Source of the DNA: Podospora pseudoanserina
Lineage: Eukaryota > Ascomycota > Sordariomycetes > Sordariales > Podosporaceae
NCBI RefSeq assembly: GCF_035222485.1
Contig: NC_085925.1
Span: forward strand, 2,046,001 to 2,110,000
Reading direction: 5' to 3'
Length of the DNA stretch: 64,000 nt
In this document: positions 37,839 to 49,661 of the stretch, one piece after another
Numbering within the stretch: position 1 is the stretch's first letter
How the letters are laid out: each line of letters opens with the position of its first letter
The notes under the pieces: model-generated
Database searches by the model: none
The model's input: only the letters and a program-made list of their open reading frames with translations
Told to the model about the DNA's origin: nothing
Position numbers and translations under genes: made by a program

Positions 37839-38827
37839 ATGGCTTTTGAGCGTAAGATGCTGCGTTCCCGAGATGCGGGGGAAGCTCCTGAACTGACACA
37901 CGCATCCAGGTCTCGTCAGATTTGTGCCCAAGGGCGACACCAGTAAGGTCCTGGTCGGAGAGCCAGTAGACAGCTCTGTCGATGTCGGTCTCGCTGTCTA
38001 CAAGGGAGAGGAGGTCCAGGTCAAGGTTTACAGCGGAAGCTCCGTTCTCGATGCCGGCTCACCAACGGGCGAGACCGCCGTCATCGGCCAGATCCTCTCG
38101 CCCGTAACGGCCAACGAGGCCGGCACAATCCGCTGCATCGGGTTGAACGTAAGTTCTTAGTAGCAGCCTGAAGGAGACTCGGGAACATGACTAACATCTT
38201 CAACAGTACAAGCGCCACGCCGAGGAGGCCAAGATGAGCATCCCCGATATCCCGACCCTCTTCCTGAAGCCCCCTACCTGCCTTGCCGGCCCCTACCCAG
38301 AACCCACCATCATCCCCAAGCACACCATCGCCTCCGACTCGGCCGACTACGAGTCCGAGCTCGCCATCATCCTCGGCAAGGAGGCCAAGAACGTCTCCGA
38401 GGCCGACGCTCTCGACTACGTTCTCGGATACACAGCCTGCAACGACATCTCCTCCCGTGCCTCCCAGTTTGCCCAGACGCAGTGGTGCTACTCCAAGGGT
38501 TTCGACGGCGCCTGCCCTATCGGCCCCGTGTTGGTCTCCAAGGATGTTATCAAGGATGTCGGCAAGCTCAGACTTAGAGGGTTGAAGAACGGAAAGGCAG
38601 TTCAGGACAGCCCGCTCACTGATCTCATCTTCTCCGTCGAGCAGATCGTCAGCTTTGTGTCACAAGGCACGACTCTGCCCAAGGGCACAGTCATCATCAC
38701 TGGCACCCCCGCTGGTGTCGGCTTTGCTCACAAGCCTCAGGAGCTTCTCCATGACGGTGACGAGTTTATTGTTGAGATTCAGCCACATATCGGCAGCTTG
38801 GTGAACAAGCTGCAGAACGAGAAATAG
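37839..38827 (+). CDS. Fumarylacetoacetate hydrolase-fold protein (FAHD1/2-like)
   Basis: Member of the FAH superfamily of Mg-dependent C-C hydrolases and decarboxylases acting on beta-keto acids such as acylpyruvates or oxaloacetate; the substrate here is unknown. Exons are 37839-37851 (13 nt), 37910-38148 and 38207-38827, 290 aa, normal for the family; both introns are 58 nt. The catalytic domain runs from about residue 80: GLNYKRHAEEAK at the second splice, the metal-binding acidic residue region YESELAIILGK, then ACNDISSRASQ and ITGTPAGVGF. The 13-nt first exon is supported by the ATG in good context (caacaATGG) and by restoring RLVRFVPKG. Two CT-rich blocks precede it. Confidence 0.92.
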
Positions 38828-39308
38828 AATGGTTAGGGAATGGGAGGGGTTAGACTTTGAAGAGGTGGTGGTGTGCCACACTCGGAAAAAACGAGGATGG
38901 TTATAGATAGAGTTTACAGCATCACTATCACCAACCCAAAAAAAGGAAATTTTCATCATCAGAATGCAAATTAGCTACCATGGAATAAACTTCGGGATAG
39001 AAGCAGACTTTGTTTACAGAAATGGCGGCTTCTGATATCACAAAGTCAAAACATATATAAGTTTCTTTTTTAAAGAGCATCCTTCTTCTTGACATCTTTT
39101 TCACTCTTCCAGACTCGACTTCCAAATCCCGCAATTAAAAACATTTTTTCCAAACCATCCATCCATCCATCCATCCATCCATCCATCCATCCATCCATCC
39201 ATCCATCCATCCATCCATCCATCTATCTATTTATCTATCTATCTATCTATCTATCTATCCTACCATCACACTCACTCCTTTTTTCTCTTTCCAACACTAA
39301 TAACCATT
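38828..39308. other. Intergenic region
   Basis: 3' flank of the FAH-fold gene and the leader of the coiled-coil gene, dominated by the tetranucleotide array at 39157-39258. Confidence 0.5.
39157..39258. repeat. (ATCC)n-(ATCT)n compound microsatellite
   Basis: About 16 perfect atcc units followed by about eight atct units, 102 bp, ending 50 bp before the ATG of the coiled-coil gene and probably within its promoter or leader. Confidence 0.95.
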
Positions 39309-40092
39309 ATGACCTCCAAACACACACCGCTCCCGGCCGCCGCCCTCCCTTCTCGTTCGCCCATCACGAACAAAAAATCTCCAAGCATTGCCTGCACGCG
39401 GTGGAAGAACACCGCCACCAAGCCAAAAACACACCCATCGTCGACTGCTCACGGAGAAAGAAAAAAACGGGCACTCAAGCTGGAAAAGCAGCAACTCGAG
39501 GTGGGAATAGAGCGTCAAACAATTTGAAAAGAGGGCCCGCCGAGCAGAAAAGTCGAGTCTTGGATTGGAGAGGGAGCGCTACAAGAATAAGAATATTAAG
39601 CTCAAGCACAAGATTTTGAGGGCTGAAAGGGATAATAAGGAGAGGGTGGGGGTTAGGATTGTTGAGGAGATTGCCAGGGCGAGAATGGAGAGGGTGAGGT
39701 TGGAGGAGGAAGTTACCACCATAAGGATGGAGAGGGAGGTTAGGAGGGTCAAGTTGGACGAGGAGATTACTAAGATGAGGATGGAGAGGGTCAAGTTGGA
39801 GGAAGAGGTTCTCGCGAACCTGATGGAGGCGCAGGTTCTCGCCCAGGGGAGGGATAATAAAGGTGTGGAGGGGGTTAGGTTGGAAAGGGAGGCTGATAAG
39901 ATTATGATGGAGGCGCGGGTTTTGGCCCAGGAGAATGTTGATAGAGTTGCCGAGGGGCAGAGGTTGATGGAGGAGGTTGGTAGAGTCCGGGCGGAAACGG
40001 AGATCCTGGAGATGGTGAGGCAGGAGCATGGTTTGAGGTGGGAGAAGATGGTGAGGCTGCGGCAAGAGGAGATGATGGGGGGTAGGGGATAG
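39309..40092 (+). pseudogene. Coiled-coil protein gene with broken frame
   Basis: ATG 39309 opens a basic Pro/Ser/Lys-rich frame that becomes helical (RALKLEKQQLEVGIERQ) and stops at TGA 39525-39527. Shifting frame near 39511-39516, the other frame continues the same charged helix (QFEKRARRAEKSSL) without a break to TAG at 40090-40092. The second part, about 190 residues, is a coiled coil of repeated units such as RMERVRLEEEV and RMERVKLEEEV, then MEAQVLAQ/MEARVLAQ. It is nearly all Arg, Glu, Val, Leu and Met, with heavy AGG/GAG codon use unlike neighbours. Fusing the frames needs one base change. A 31-nt intron (gtggga..aaaag) would also fit but is shorter than any other intron here. Function unknown. 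Confidence 0.45.
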
Positions 40093-40185
40093 GAGGTGAC
40101 ATCCCATGGTTATTTTCGTCTCATATAAGCTCTTGCTTGTACTCTCTATCAGTCTATACCCTTGATAGCATCCAATCAAGCAAAT

Positions 40186-40650
40186 CTACTCAAGCAAACC
40201 AGGCAAATTCTCCTCGATGTACTCCACCACCGCGTCAGGCCCCTTGTCCACCTGCAAACCCTGAGGCAGGGAGAAAGTCTTGAGGTCTGGGACGATTTCT
40301 TTGGCGATGGCGATGATCTCGGCTGCTTGCTCGGGGGTCCACATGGAGGCAGTGAACTACTTCCTGTTAGACTTATGGTTTGGAGAGTAAGGCTGAAGGG
40401 GCATACCAGGACGTTGGGCTGAGCTGCCTCGACAGTTTCTTTTACTTTGTCAATGCCTATTATGTATGTTAGCTCGGGTACTGTAGAGTTCGTAAGGGGG
40501 TATAAAGGGGTGCCTACTCTCTGCATTGCCAGCGTGGATGATGGTGTACTTGTCCTTGACATCCTCCACAACCCGGCCGATGAGCCGATAGGCGCGCTCG
40601 GGGGCCGTGTTGACGGTGACGAGCTTGAAGGGGCCGAGTGGTTGAGACAT
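40186..40650 (-). CDS. Small conserved-looking protein, function unknown
   Basis: Exons in order are 40650-40518, 40456-40407 and 40356-40186, 117 aa; introns are 61 nt (gtaggc) and 50 nt (gtatgc), the latter with a ctaac branch near its end. The product starts MSQPLGPFKLVTVNTAPERA and ends EEYIEENLPGLLE-like (VVEYIEENLPGLLE). It reads as a compact alpha/beta domain: strand-helix at the start, IIHAGNAESIDKVKETVEAA, VLFTASMWTPEQAAEIIAIA. I do not recognise the family. No signal peptide or span. Reality is supported by three frame-consistent exons and good codon composition. It converges with the coiled-coil gene, 3' ends 93 bp apart. Confidence 0.75.
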
Positions 40651-43600
40651 TGTGTTTGTTGTATCTGGACAAGACTCGGTATGTTTGTTTGGCTAAAGGG
40701 GTTGATGTGTTACACAGTCAAGAGCGATAGACAAGAACGAGTGGGTGAGACTACATCCCCGTCAACGGGAAAAGATATGCCGTCATTTTGCGGGCGAAAT
40801 GGAACAATACAAACTCCTATTACTACCTGATTCGAGACTAGCAGCCATTTATTCGTCCATAGAAGAGGAGGCATCGCTGTGATGGTGTAACCTTGCACCA
40901 TATGCTCTTGGCAACTTGAGGAGTTCAATCTAGGTCCAAAGATGGGTGATAGTTGTCCCGTAAGCAACGCTGAAGCTGTCAAAAGAAAACCCCGCTGGGG
41001 TGGGCGAGTTTAAACCCGAGAACCGAGCGATTGGAAAGCGCGGAGTCCAAATGTATTAGCCGGCGTGGTATGGGGGTTCGGGTTAGGGTCTGTAGCGTCT
41101 TTTGCGGAGGTCTATATGGCGTAGCTACGTTCATGAAGTTTGACCATCGGGCTGCTCATGGTGATATGTACCATAACCTTTTTCTCAGGAGGAGAAATGA
41201 AGCCGAAGCAATCCTTGGAGAAGTCAAACTTCTGTAGGGGCTGATGGTCGACGCCGGAGTCTGTGCGTCTGGAACCAGTCATATCCCCAACCCTATTATA
41301 GTCAAGTACAAGACCGTTTGTTCAAGGAAATGACGACACTCAAATCTTTCAATCTTGTTCTCAACAAATTTCTTCGACATCTCATGGGTTTATTCAGCCC
41401 GGCCCTAACATACTGCCCCTTTTCTCAATCACAACTCTCGCTATGAGATTGGCTGGACACCTCGCACGGCTTCCACTCCCGTCTTTCCACCAACGGTGTC
41501 AGCCCGCATATCGCGTCCATTCCCTCGGGTCTAGACCATCCAGTCAGCTTCACGAGAGAAGGCCGCAGAGCTGGAACAAGACTTCTGCCACGCACGTGGG
41601 TGGAGTCCCTTGCATTTTTGTCTCCCTCTAATCCTTTGATGTTCAAGCACGATGCTTGCGACATCGGATTGCAGCTGGCTGTTGGACGTTGGGGGCTCAC
41701 GATGGTGCAAGCGCTGACGGTGTGCATCTTGCCACCCAAACAATTCGAAGCGAGCCGAGGCCAAGTGGGCTTCTTGACTATGGCTAGAGCACCCTATTCG
41801 TTCGGCGATGAACAAGGAAGGTATCACGAAAAGCGTCGGTGTGCTATCCATCCCATCCTGACATGCCTGACCGAGCTAGGTTTCACCTGCCATACATGAG
41901 AAGAGAAAAACTATGAACTAACTGAAATGACATAGCCAACTTGGTAATAAGCACCACGAGAATTTCCTGATGTCGAATAAAGACGTGCTCGTCCGCAGCC
42001 ACTCATGAGCATCAGCCTTATCTCCGGCACATGTCTGGACCCCCACGAATGATCCAGATTTGGCAGACCCTATTTCGACTACTATGGAAGGGATCCGAGT
42101 GAGCACCCGCTGCCCGTTCCGAGTTGGGAAGGCGGCCGAAGAGGTTATCGTGACCTCCAGCCGTCACTTGGTGACTTGCGGGATTTCATTCTCGCTCTCA
42201 CAGCATTTACCAAAGTCAGCAAGGGCAGCGGCTACCGACATCGGTCCGCCAATAAACATATGCAGTTCAACCCACGGGATTGAGTCTTGCAAAGAAGGCC
42301 GACGGTGCTCCCGCTTCCGATGGATTCGGGCATGCGGACAGCTAGGTTGGGCACGCCCGGCCAACGACATCAGCTAGAAGGCCAGTGGATCACCAACATC
42401 CCAAGGGCCGTAAGGTTAACTAGGCTCGCGCGGCACTTGGATTTTCGTACGACTATGACGTCTCTGATTGGATCCAACGGCATCCTTCTGGAAGTTTTCT
42501 ACTGCTGGACAGGTTGAACACCCCCGACTGACCCTTTTATGACTTGCCGATATGCTGTGTTACCCAACCTCGCCAACAAAAGTTCATGTCATCGACAGCA
42601 AGTCTTGAAGAATCAGCTGCCTGTTTGCCGAGATGCGTACAGTTTCCAATGATATGACTGATATCTGGAAGATGTGCGTTGCAGAGAGGGGTTTGGCGAG
42701 ACCAATGGAGCCGCGGCCAAAGTGGGTAATCCGCCAGGATGGAATATCACGGAGCGCTCTATCCTGACCAAAAAGAATGAAGGCAGGTGACCGAGTTTCA
42801 TCAATCACGATCGGGCGGATCCGGTCAAGAAGCGACTCTGAAGCGGGGACAGAGATGGAAAATTGATAGTAGCGATGGTAAGGTAGGTTCTCCCCCCACG
42901 CTCGGCGATATTGGCATCCCATATGTATGCCAATGGATACCGCGGGTGAAACCCAAAGTTGGGCCTTCCAACTTTTCCCCTTTACGGAGCTCAACTGAGG
43001 CTATCGTGAACTGGCTGGGGCACATGCATTGTGTAGCACTTGTCCCCAGCCCGTGCCGCCACCACCGCTCCTCAAGCGTTCAGGGCGTTGACAGGTTCCC
43101 GACAGAGGGGCCGAGTAGCTGCCGTGCAGGTCTTCAAAAACGACACCGAGCCAATGGAGGACCGCAGTACAAGGCAGGCGCCAAAGCACCGTGTCGGATG
43201 CCGGTGGTGTTGAAGGTCTCTCGGACTGTGAAACATGAAGATTGGGCTGGGTTGGCCATTGAGGTCGCTTGGCGGACAGGCTCTCATTGGTGCCCTATTC
43301 CCAGCAAGCTCGCCAGGGCATGGAACAGACGTCACCAAACACAAGCCCTGATCACCCCGCAGTCGCACCCGGAGGACGGGATTGCGGACATGTCCTTTTG
43401 ATGGAACCGTGATGGCATGATACCCCAGGACACAAGTCCCGCAGGTGTCAGCCGGATTGCCGCTGATCGGGATGTCCTCTCAAGGACAAGAGGGGACCTG
43501 TTGTTGAAGAGCGGTGTGCTATGTGCTTTTTTGGACTGATGGACGCCTTCCAGCGGCTGATGGCAGCATTGCGCGGCTGCCGACGGGCGTTGAAGACATT

Positions 43601-44638
43601 GCCCGGGGCTGTGTCCGTTCTCTTACTCACTGCCCATACGGATATGTAAGGTAAGGTCAGCAAGCAGCTGCAAGACGGATCAGCACATGCGCCAGAAGGA
43701 ATACTCCAACTTCGTGATCCAGCGGCGTGCCTCTACACAAAGCGTCGTTGATATGTACCATCAGCCTCACGTTCTGTGTTGTGTGCAACAGGGTTCTGAG
43801 TCCTGACCGAGTGATCTCATGGCTTGCTGAAGAAAAAGCTGGGTGTCATCGCCTATTGGGTGTTTTCAGTCTACCTCGGGTGTGACAGGAACATGGTACG
43901 GCAACGATGCTGAGAGGTCAATTGGACGGATATCTCGGTGGGACTGGAATGGAGTGGTGGACTTGGAAAAAACCCAAATCCAAAAAATAAGAGCCCAATT
44001 TGTTTTCCCAAGGTTTGGAATGCCTCGTGACCCTTTCTAATCATGCCACACCGCCGCATTATCCGCTGCATCTCTTTTTTTCTGTCTCTAGTCCCCTGTG
44101 GTCGCCTTGTTGCTGCTCGACGACGCCTTCGGGTCACTTCTTTGGGTCTTTTCTTGGCTCTCTTTTCGAAGCGCCCCAAGAGAAGGAAGGTAGTCTTGGG
44201 AGGCGGCTCACAGAGTCCCCAGACTTTTTTTTTGCTTTTTCTTTCCGTTGATGCAAGCCAAATCATTTTCGCATACTGTGTCGAGAGAGGAGTAATAGTA
44301 CCTGGTGACATCAAAAGTACCCGAGTTGGTTTCTTGGGTTGTATAGGAACAAAGAGTAGATAGCCATGCAATTGCAGGTATCTCTCATGTCTTGCTGCAA
44401 AGCCCGTGCCCAGCTTGGGTTGATGGATGCCGTTTGTCGAGGGGGGTTCTCTTTTATGCTTTTTTTTGTAGTTTCCCCAAACTACCCCCCACCTTGTAGT
44501 GTGTGTGCGTGCCTGTGCGCAGTGACTGTGCCCCCTTTTTTTTTTTTTTCCTTTTTTTGTGCAATTCCTTATTTGGGAGGGGAGGGACTGGGATCTTTAA
44601 ACCTGGCTCTTGTGCCCGAGGAATTAGGGATTGGAAGA

Positions 44639-44645
44639 TATAAAG
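44639..44645 (+). promoter_or_regulatory. TATA box of the Cys-rich peptide gene
   Basis: TATAAAG about 303 bp before the ATG at 44948, followed by a C/T-rich leader. Most genes in this window lack an obvious TATA box, so this one suggests strong or inducible transcription. The transcription start is not known. Confidence 0.5.
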
Positions 44646-44895
44646 GGTAGACACCTCCCACACTTTTCCCTTTGGCCTTTGGGCAGAAGCATCATCATCT
44701 CTTCAAGCCTTTACCAAACGTTGTCATTGTCAACTCTTTCAAAGCTGCCATTAAGCTATACCTACACCATCCATCTACCTATTTCACCAGCCATAGCACT
44801 CAGCTGTTGACTCACCACTTACACACACTTGTGTCCACCTCTATACACACACATACCTACCACACCATACCTCACAATAGCAACCACAACAGCAA

Positions 44896-44935
44896 CCACC
44901 ACCACCACCACCACCACCACCACCACAACAACAAC
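44896..44935 (+). repeat. (CAC)n trinucleotide run in leader
   Basis: About ten cac/acc units followed by aac units, ending 13 bp before the ATG; unstructured C/A-rich leader sequence. Confidence 0.85.
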
Positions 44936-44947
44936 ACAACATCAAAA

Positions 44948-45073
44948 ATGGCCGCTGTCGAATACCAAGAACTCGTCAACAACTGCTGCTCCTTCTGCTG
45001 CAAGGCCATCGACTTTGGCACCCACGACTACTGCCCGGCCAGCGAGCACCCTTACAAGGGGTGCCCTTATTGA
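44948..45073 (+). CDS. 41-residue Cys-rich peptide, function unknown
   Basis: Single exon with ATG in strong context (aaaATGG), 41 codons plus TGA. The peptide starts MAAVEYQELVNNCCSFCCKA and has six cysteines in the order CC-x2-CC, then single Cys in DYCPAS and GCPY, with two His (THD, SEH). There is no signal peptide, so it is probably intracellular. The cluster could bind Zn or Cu, but it does not match fungal metallothioneins. Support is the start context, a TATA box and long CA-rich leader, and C-ending codons typical of highly expressed genes here (AAC, TGC, TTC, ATC, GAC). The in-frame region upstream is leader repeat without ATG. Confidence 0.6.
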   Translation: MAAVEYQELVNNCCSFCCKAIDFGTHDYCPASEHPYKGCPY

Positions 45074-47662
45074 AAGAGCAGAGGGCACAATGCAGATCCA
45101 TTGTATACAAAGCCCGCCCGATTGGGATGGCTGCAGTGAAGCGAGACAGCATATGCACACCCTTCCTCGTTCGGCACGCTTGGCTCAGGAACAGGGGGGG
45201 ATTGACGGCATCTACCGTTCCCCCCTTGGAGTTGGGAGTTGAGGTTGTCTCGGTGAATTGGTGATCCCCATATTTTTCATCGGGGAGATAATTCCCGGAT
45301 CGACGATGGAGAGAGGAGGGGAGAGGAGGGGAGGATGTCACTCGTAATGGATGCAAGGCCGAGGGCGTCAATTTCATGATTCCCTTTCGGTGGAGAGGCA
45401 CTGTTGATGAGACATGGGGCGGATCAATCCCTTTTTGCACTTTCGTTTTTTGGGAGCACAGACATGGATGAGAAGGAAACAAGTGATTTTATGGTGTATA
45501 GGGGGCATGGGATATGGAGTCACTCTCTGGGACTGTTCTGGGCGTGTGGGCATTTTGTTTTTCTTTTTGGCAGATACCCCCTTGATAGCCTGTTTTTTGT
45601 TCAATCCTGTAACAACTCTGTTGTATTCTATTTTTTGCAACTTTTCGTGTGACTAACTAGCTTATGATACCATCTTTGCAAACACATCTGAACGTCCTAC
45701 CCGCCCAATGGTCATGCACGCATACCTGCAACCGACTGCTTCCGTCCAGAAAATAGATCGATATCTTGACCCTACCTACCCTTGACCGACCATCGTGAAG
45801 ACAACAGCAGCAACGGCAACCGTGCGCAAGTGACCCTGCCTGCCTACCCTGCCTGCTCGGTTGCTTGCCGCCGGGCGCTTGCCCGCCCACTGCCACGGCG
45901 ATGCATGAAATGTTTATGTAGGACGCCACGGCTAGGGGAGTGTTTTGTTTGGTGTTCTCTTTTGGGTTGTTTATACATGATATTAGCCTAGTTGAAGAAT
46001 GCCTTAGGTGGTAGCTGGCCCGGCCTGGCAATATGCGGCCCATCATGGGACGCACGAGACAGGAAAATAGAGTGATGTTGCTCTCGAGCGGCCGCCTCGG
46101 TTGGGGTTTGTGAGGGGTGGAATGAAATCCTATTTCACTTGATATCGAGAGGGGAGACTGACGTGGCTACCTATCGTGAACCCCTGATCTACAACTAGGG
46201 GGAAAGCTGGACTGTGCGTTACCAGCCGTTTCCCGCTACCTACCGTTGAATGTAACCCCTGAAGAAACGGGTCAAGGCAACAACCCCCGCCTTGAGCACA
46301 ACCTCCGCTTTATACTACGCTGTGATTTGTTAGACGATGATACGATGATTCAATCTTTGGCTGTTAGAGGTTGTTATGCAGGTGAGTGGAATGGGGTATA
46401 CCATGGTTGTGTTATATATATCTTACTCCACCTCAGACAAAATGAAAATGTGATTGCGAATTTATTGCTGGGGAGATGAGGATGGTGGATGATATTCCGT
46501 CAATAACTGATCACCAGTTATCGTGAAACTGTGAAAGAAAGGCGGGGGATCAACCATCCATCCATTTCCATCTCATCCGGAGTCCGAGCTGGTTCAACTC
46601 CCGCAACCAGAATATCTCCAACCATTGTCTATGGCTCGAGTTTATGTGAGCCAGACTTATATCATCTTTGGGTTTGGGATAGATCACGTAGTACAAGAAG
46701 CTCTAGTACTGCCAACAAGGCTGTATGTCAGAGCAGGTAATAAGCTGACTATTATCAACCTCCAACAACAACATACATTTCGTGACCATCAAGGATCATG
46801 AACCCCAACTTCCAACAACCCCCCCCTCCTCCCTTCCCCCCAGGGTCAAGATTACGAAAGCACTACACCCCATCCAGCATAGACCAACTAACTTCCTCCT
46901 CAAATCCCTACATCCCAACAACCGGGAAACATCTCGCAAGCTATCCCTCCATTCGATTTAGCTCGAAATATCAGATCATATCCCGCTTCCACCTCCATCA
47001 TAAGCCTCGAAAACCAAGAAAAAAGCAATCCCTTCTCAGCAGTGATCTTCTATTCCCCCCCTCAAGAGCTTACAACAACCCGGAGAAGCAAACCTCTAAG
47101 CCTACGACGATGCACTTATGCACGTAACCCACACCGAGAAGACTCCAAAAAAGCAACGAGCATCGCATCAACTCCCGATCCCCGTGTAGTGTACCCCCCG
47201 GTCTGCAAGGGTTAGGTACCTATGTAGGTGGCATGGGTTCGAATTGTTGCGCTGCCGGGGCTGCAGTTTGCCTGCCGCTGACCAGGCACTCTCAAAAAGT
47301 CGAAACAGCAGGTAGCAACCACCACCACGACCTGCCTTAAACCTAAATCACAGACCGGTGTGGGTAAATCCCAGCTGCGTAACAATATCTCAGCCTGCGT
47401 AAGATCTACTCCTGAAAAAAGCACAATATACCCCCAATGAAGATACACTAGCAAAGCAGGGCAACAAACAGGCTAGTAATCAATAAGGCAGCTCACAAGA
47501 AATCCTCCCCCTTTAGCATGACGCAAAGGTGGTCTGATATTCCTTGCTTTCTTCTCAAAAATTCCAATCACTTCCCACATGCCAATGTCAATAATCCCAT
47601 ACCTTGAATCCCAAAACCCATCATCATCCACCCTTTCATTACCATTATACTCCAACAAAAAC
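45074..47662. other. Intergenic region
   Basis: 2.6 kb. Contains the 3' flank of the peptide gene, T/G-rich sequence at 45540-45660, the doubtful small frame listed next, and the C-rich 3' flank of the Exo70 gene. No RNA gene recognised. Confidence 0.45.
46798..47127 (+). CDS. Doubtful small Pro-rich ORF
   Basis: 109-aa frame starting MNPNFQQPPPPPFPPGSRL and ending MHLCT. It is Pro/Ser/Lys-rich with no known domain, and its codon choice is not clearly coding. It may be part of an untranslated region. Confidence 0.18.
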   Translation: MNPNFQQPPPPPFPPGSRLRKHYTPSSIDQLTSSSNPYIPTTGKHLASYPSIRFSSKYQIISRFHLHHKPRKPRKKQSLLSSDLLFPPSRAYNNPEKQTSKPTTMHLCT

Positions 47663-49661
47663 CTAATACAACCCCTGAAAAACAGCCGCAATCCCCCCCT
47701 TATCCCACTTAACCCTCCCCTGCCCTCCCTTCTTCCCCTTGTCAATCTCATGATACCGGTCCCAAAACCGACAGTACAGCGGCTCAATCATGTTCTGCAT
47801 GTCCTTTGCAAACTGCCCCCTCACCTCCTTCTCCATGCTATAACTCTTGTGCTTCTGCACCATGTCCTCAAACCCAGCATTAAACAACTGAAACTTCTCC
47901 TTGATCTCCGCCTTATCCTTGCTCCCCAACCCCTTCATGATACTGGCACTATCCACCGCCCCTTGCCCGCTCGTTGGTCTCCCACCACCCGACCTGCCAC
48001 CTTGCCCAGTCTTGATCATGTCGAACAAATGCACCGACACATCCTTGCAAGCTTCCATGTAGAGCGAGGTGGCCTTCTTTCTCCAGGCTTCGAGCACACC
48101 CAACCGGCCTTGGAGGAGAGGTCCAAGGTCGGATTGGAGAATCATCCTCTCAATGATGACGACGCTGTTGGCTAAAAAGACGCCCATGACAGGTTTCTTT
48201 TGGAGGATCAACCGTGCCCGGCCGTCGAGGGACATCATCAACGCTTCGATGGTGTCAGTGCAGTAGTGCGCAAAGATTTCCTTGCCATCGGCCCCAACGT
48301 CGAAAGACGCAAGGCTAGGGATGGCGTCCCCTACTGCCCCGCTTCTCGAGGCGCTGACAGACTTCCAGTTCCCATCTCCCAACGAAACCATAATGCTCGA
48401 TATTGGGCGGAGAAAGTCCACCATTGTCTGTAGTCTCTGCATGGTTTCCGAAATGATTGGTATTGGCGCGCCGTCCTGGGGCAGTGTCTGTATAGAGTTG
48501 ACCCGCCGCTTTGTGTCCTCCAACAGCTCGGCAAGGGAAGACTTCGCGGTTTCCCGGACTGGTTTGAGAGAAGCGGCCAGTGAGCTCTTGAGCTCGCCTG
48601 TCTTGGCCTCGAGGTTGTTGGAGAGTGCTGAGATAATCTCGACGATCTCGTAGGCGAGGTAGCAGTCTGTGTTCATGTGCTGTTTGATGTGACCGTTCAG
48701 TTCTCGCAGTGTCCTTCCCAGCTCTACCAGGGCCGGCTGGCAGGTTGCTTGAAAGACGGAACCCCAGTCTTCTCTCGTGAAAATGTTGCAGATGTTTTCG
48801 TACTCGGAGAGGAACAGTCCCTCCATCGCCTGCGCGTAGGTGCCTATTCCGTTGGTGCCCGCCCGGTAGATTGCGTCTGGGTTCTTCTTCTTTGCCGTGT
48901 TGCTGCTGGCCGCGGCCATGTTTACTAGTGATGAAGAGAGGTATTGCGATCTTATTTCGGCGTAGATCTTTGCTACTGGTGATTCTTGTGGTGGATTAGC
49001 CCCTGCAGTTTGCTGATTTACAAATGAGTTCATCAGGCCGAGTTTGTTGAACTTGTCTTGTGACAACACTGGGAACGCCTTGTTCTTCGTGATGAAGTGT
49101 AGTGGTTCGATCATTCTTGGTGTTTCGCTTCGTAATAATTTGTCGAAAGCATTCTCGAGCTGGGAGTTGCCGAGCTTAACCAGGCGCTGGAGTTCGGCGA
49201 CGGTCTGTTGGGTTGATCGAAGGTTGGAGGCTTTCATGTCGTCGAGGGCCTTGTTAAGACGCTTGATTGAACCAAGGTAGTTGGAGAGGCCGGCCTTGTC
49301 GGGGCCCATTCGGATAATCTGTTCTTCGTCATTCTTGCTGTCTGCTGGCTGTCGTAGACGTTCAATAGCTGCAATGACGGAATCGATGTCTGAGAAAGAG
49401 TGGCACGTCAGCCCCGGTTGCGGATGAGCTGGCAGCTGATGACTACACACTATTGCCGAGTATCTGTAGTCTTCTTGTCTCGCCGTTGAGAGGTCCGGTG
49501 ACATCACGAACGCTCTTCCCTGTAGCCTCTAGTCTTCCCAAGCAAGCTTGGATCTTCTTGGTCAACTGGGTGGTCTTTTCGAGGCGCGAGTTGAGAACGT
49601 CGACCTCGGCGCGGGCTTCTTCGTCGGCGGCCGGTCGGCCATTGGCAAGCCCGACGGCCAT
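47663..49661 (-). CDS. exo70: Exocyst complex subunit Exo70
   Basis: Tethers secretory vesicles to the plasma membrane at hyphal tips, binding PI(4,5)P2 and Rho GTPases. Exons in order are 49661-49451 and 49389-47663, 645 aa, as expected for filamentous fungi. The intron (61 nt) has donor gtgtgt and falls in NNIDSVIAAIERL. The N-terminal coiled coil (about 10-70) is followed by the elongated helical-bundle domain, with HFITKNKAFPVLSQDKFNKLG and a C-terminal block including KYKSYS-like residues (QKHKSYSMEKEVRGQFAKD) and the basic tail where lipid binding maps in yeast. It lies downstream of the aminotransferase gene on the same strand. Confidence 0.95.

Larger units (their letters stand above)
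40651..44947. other. Gene-poor stretch
   Basis: 4.3 kb without a convincing gene. The longest frame (42787-43401, +) starts at GTG and lacks protein-like patterns. The right end contains the promoter and long CA-rich leader of the micropeptide gene. T runs occur at 44459-44465 and 44537-44556. Confidence 0.45.

Noticed and set aside
42787-43401. 204-codon plus-strand ORF
   Set aside because: Begins with GTG, has no recognisable motif, and codon choice does not resemble the genes here.
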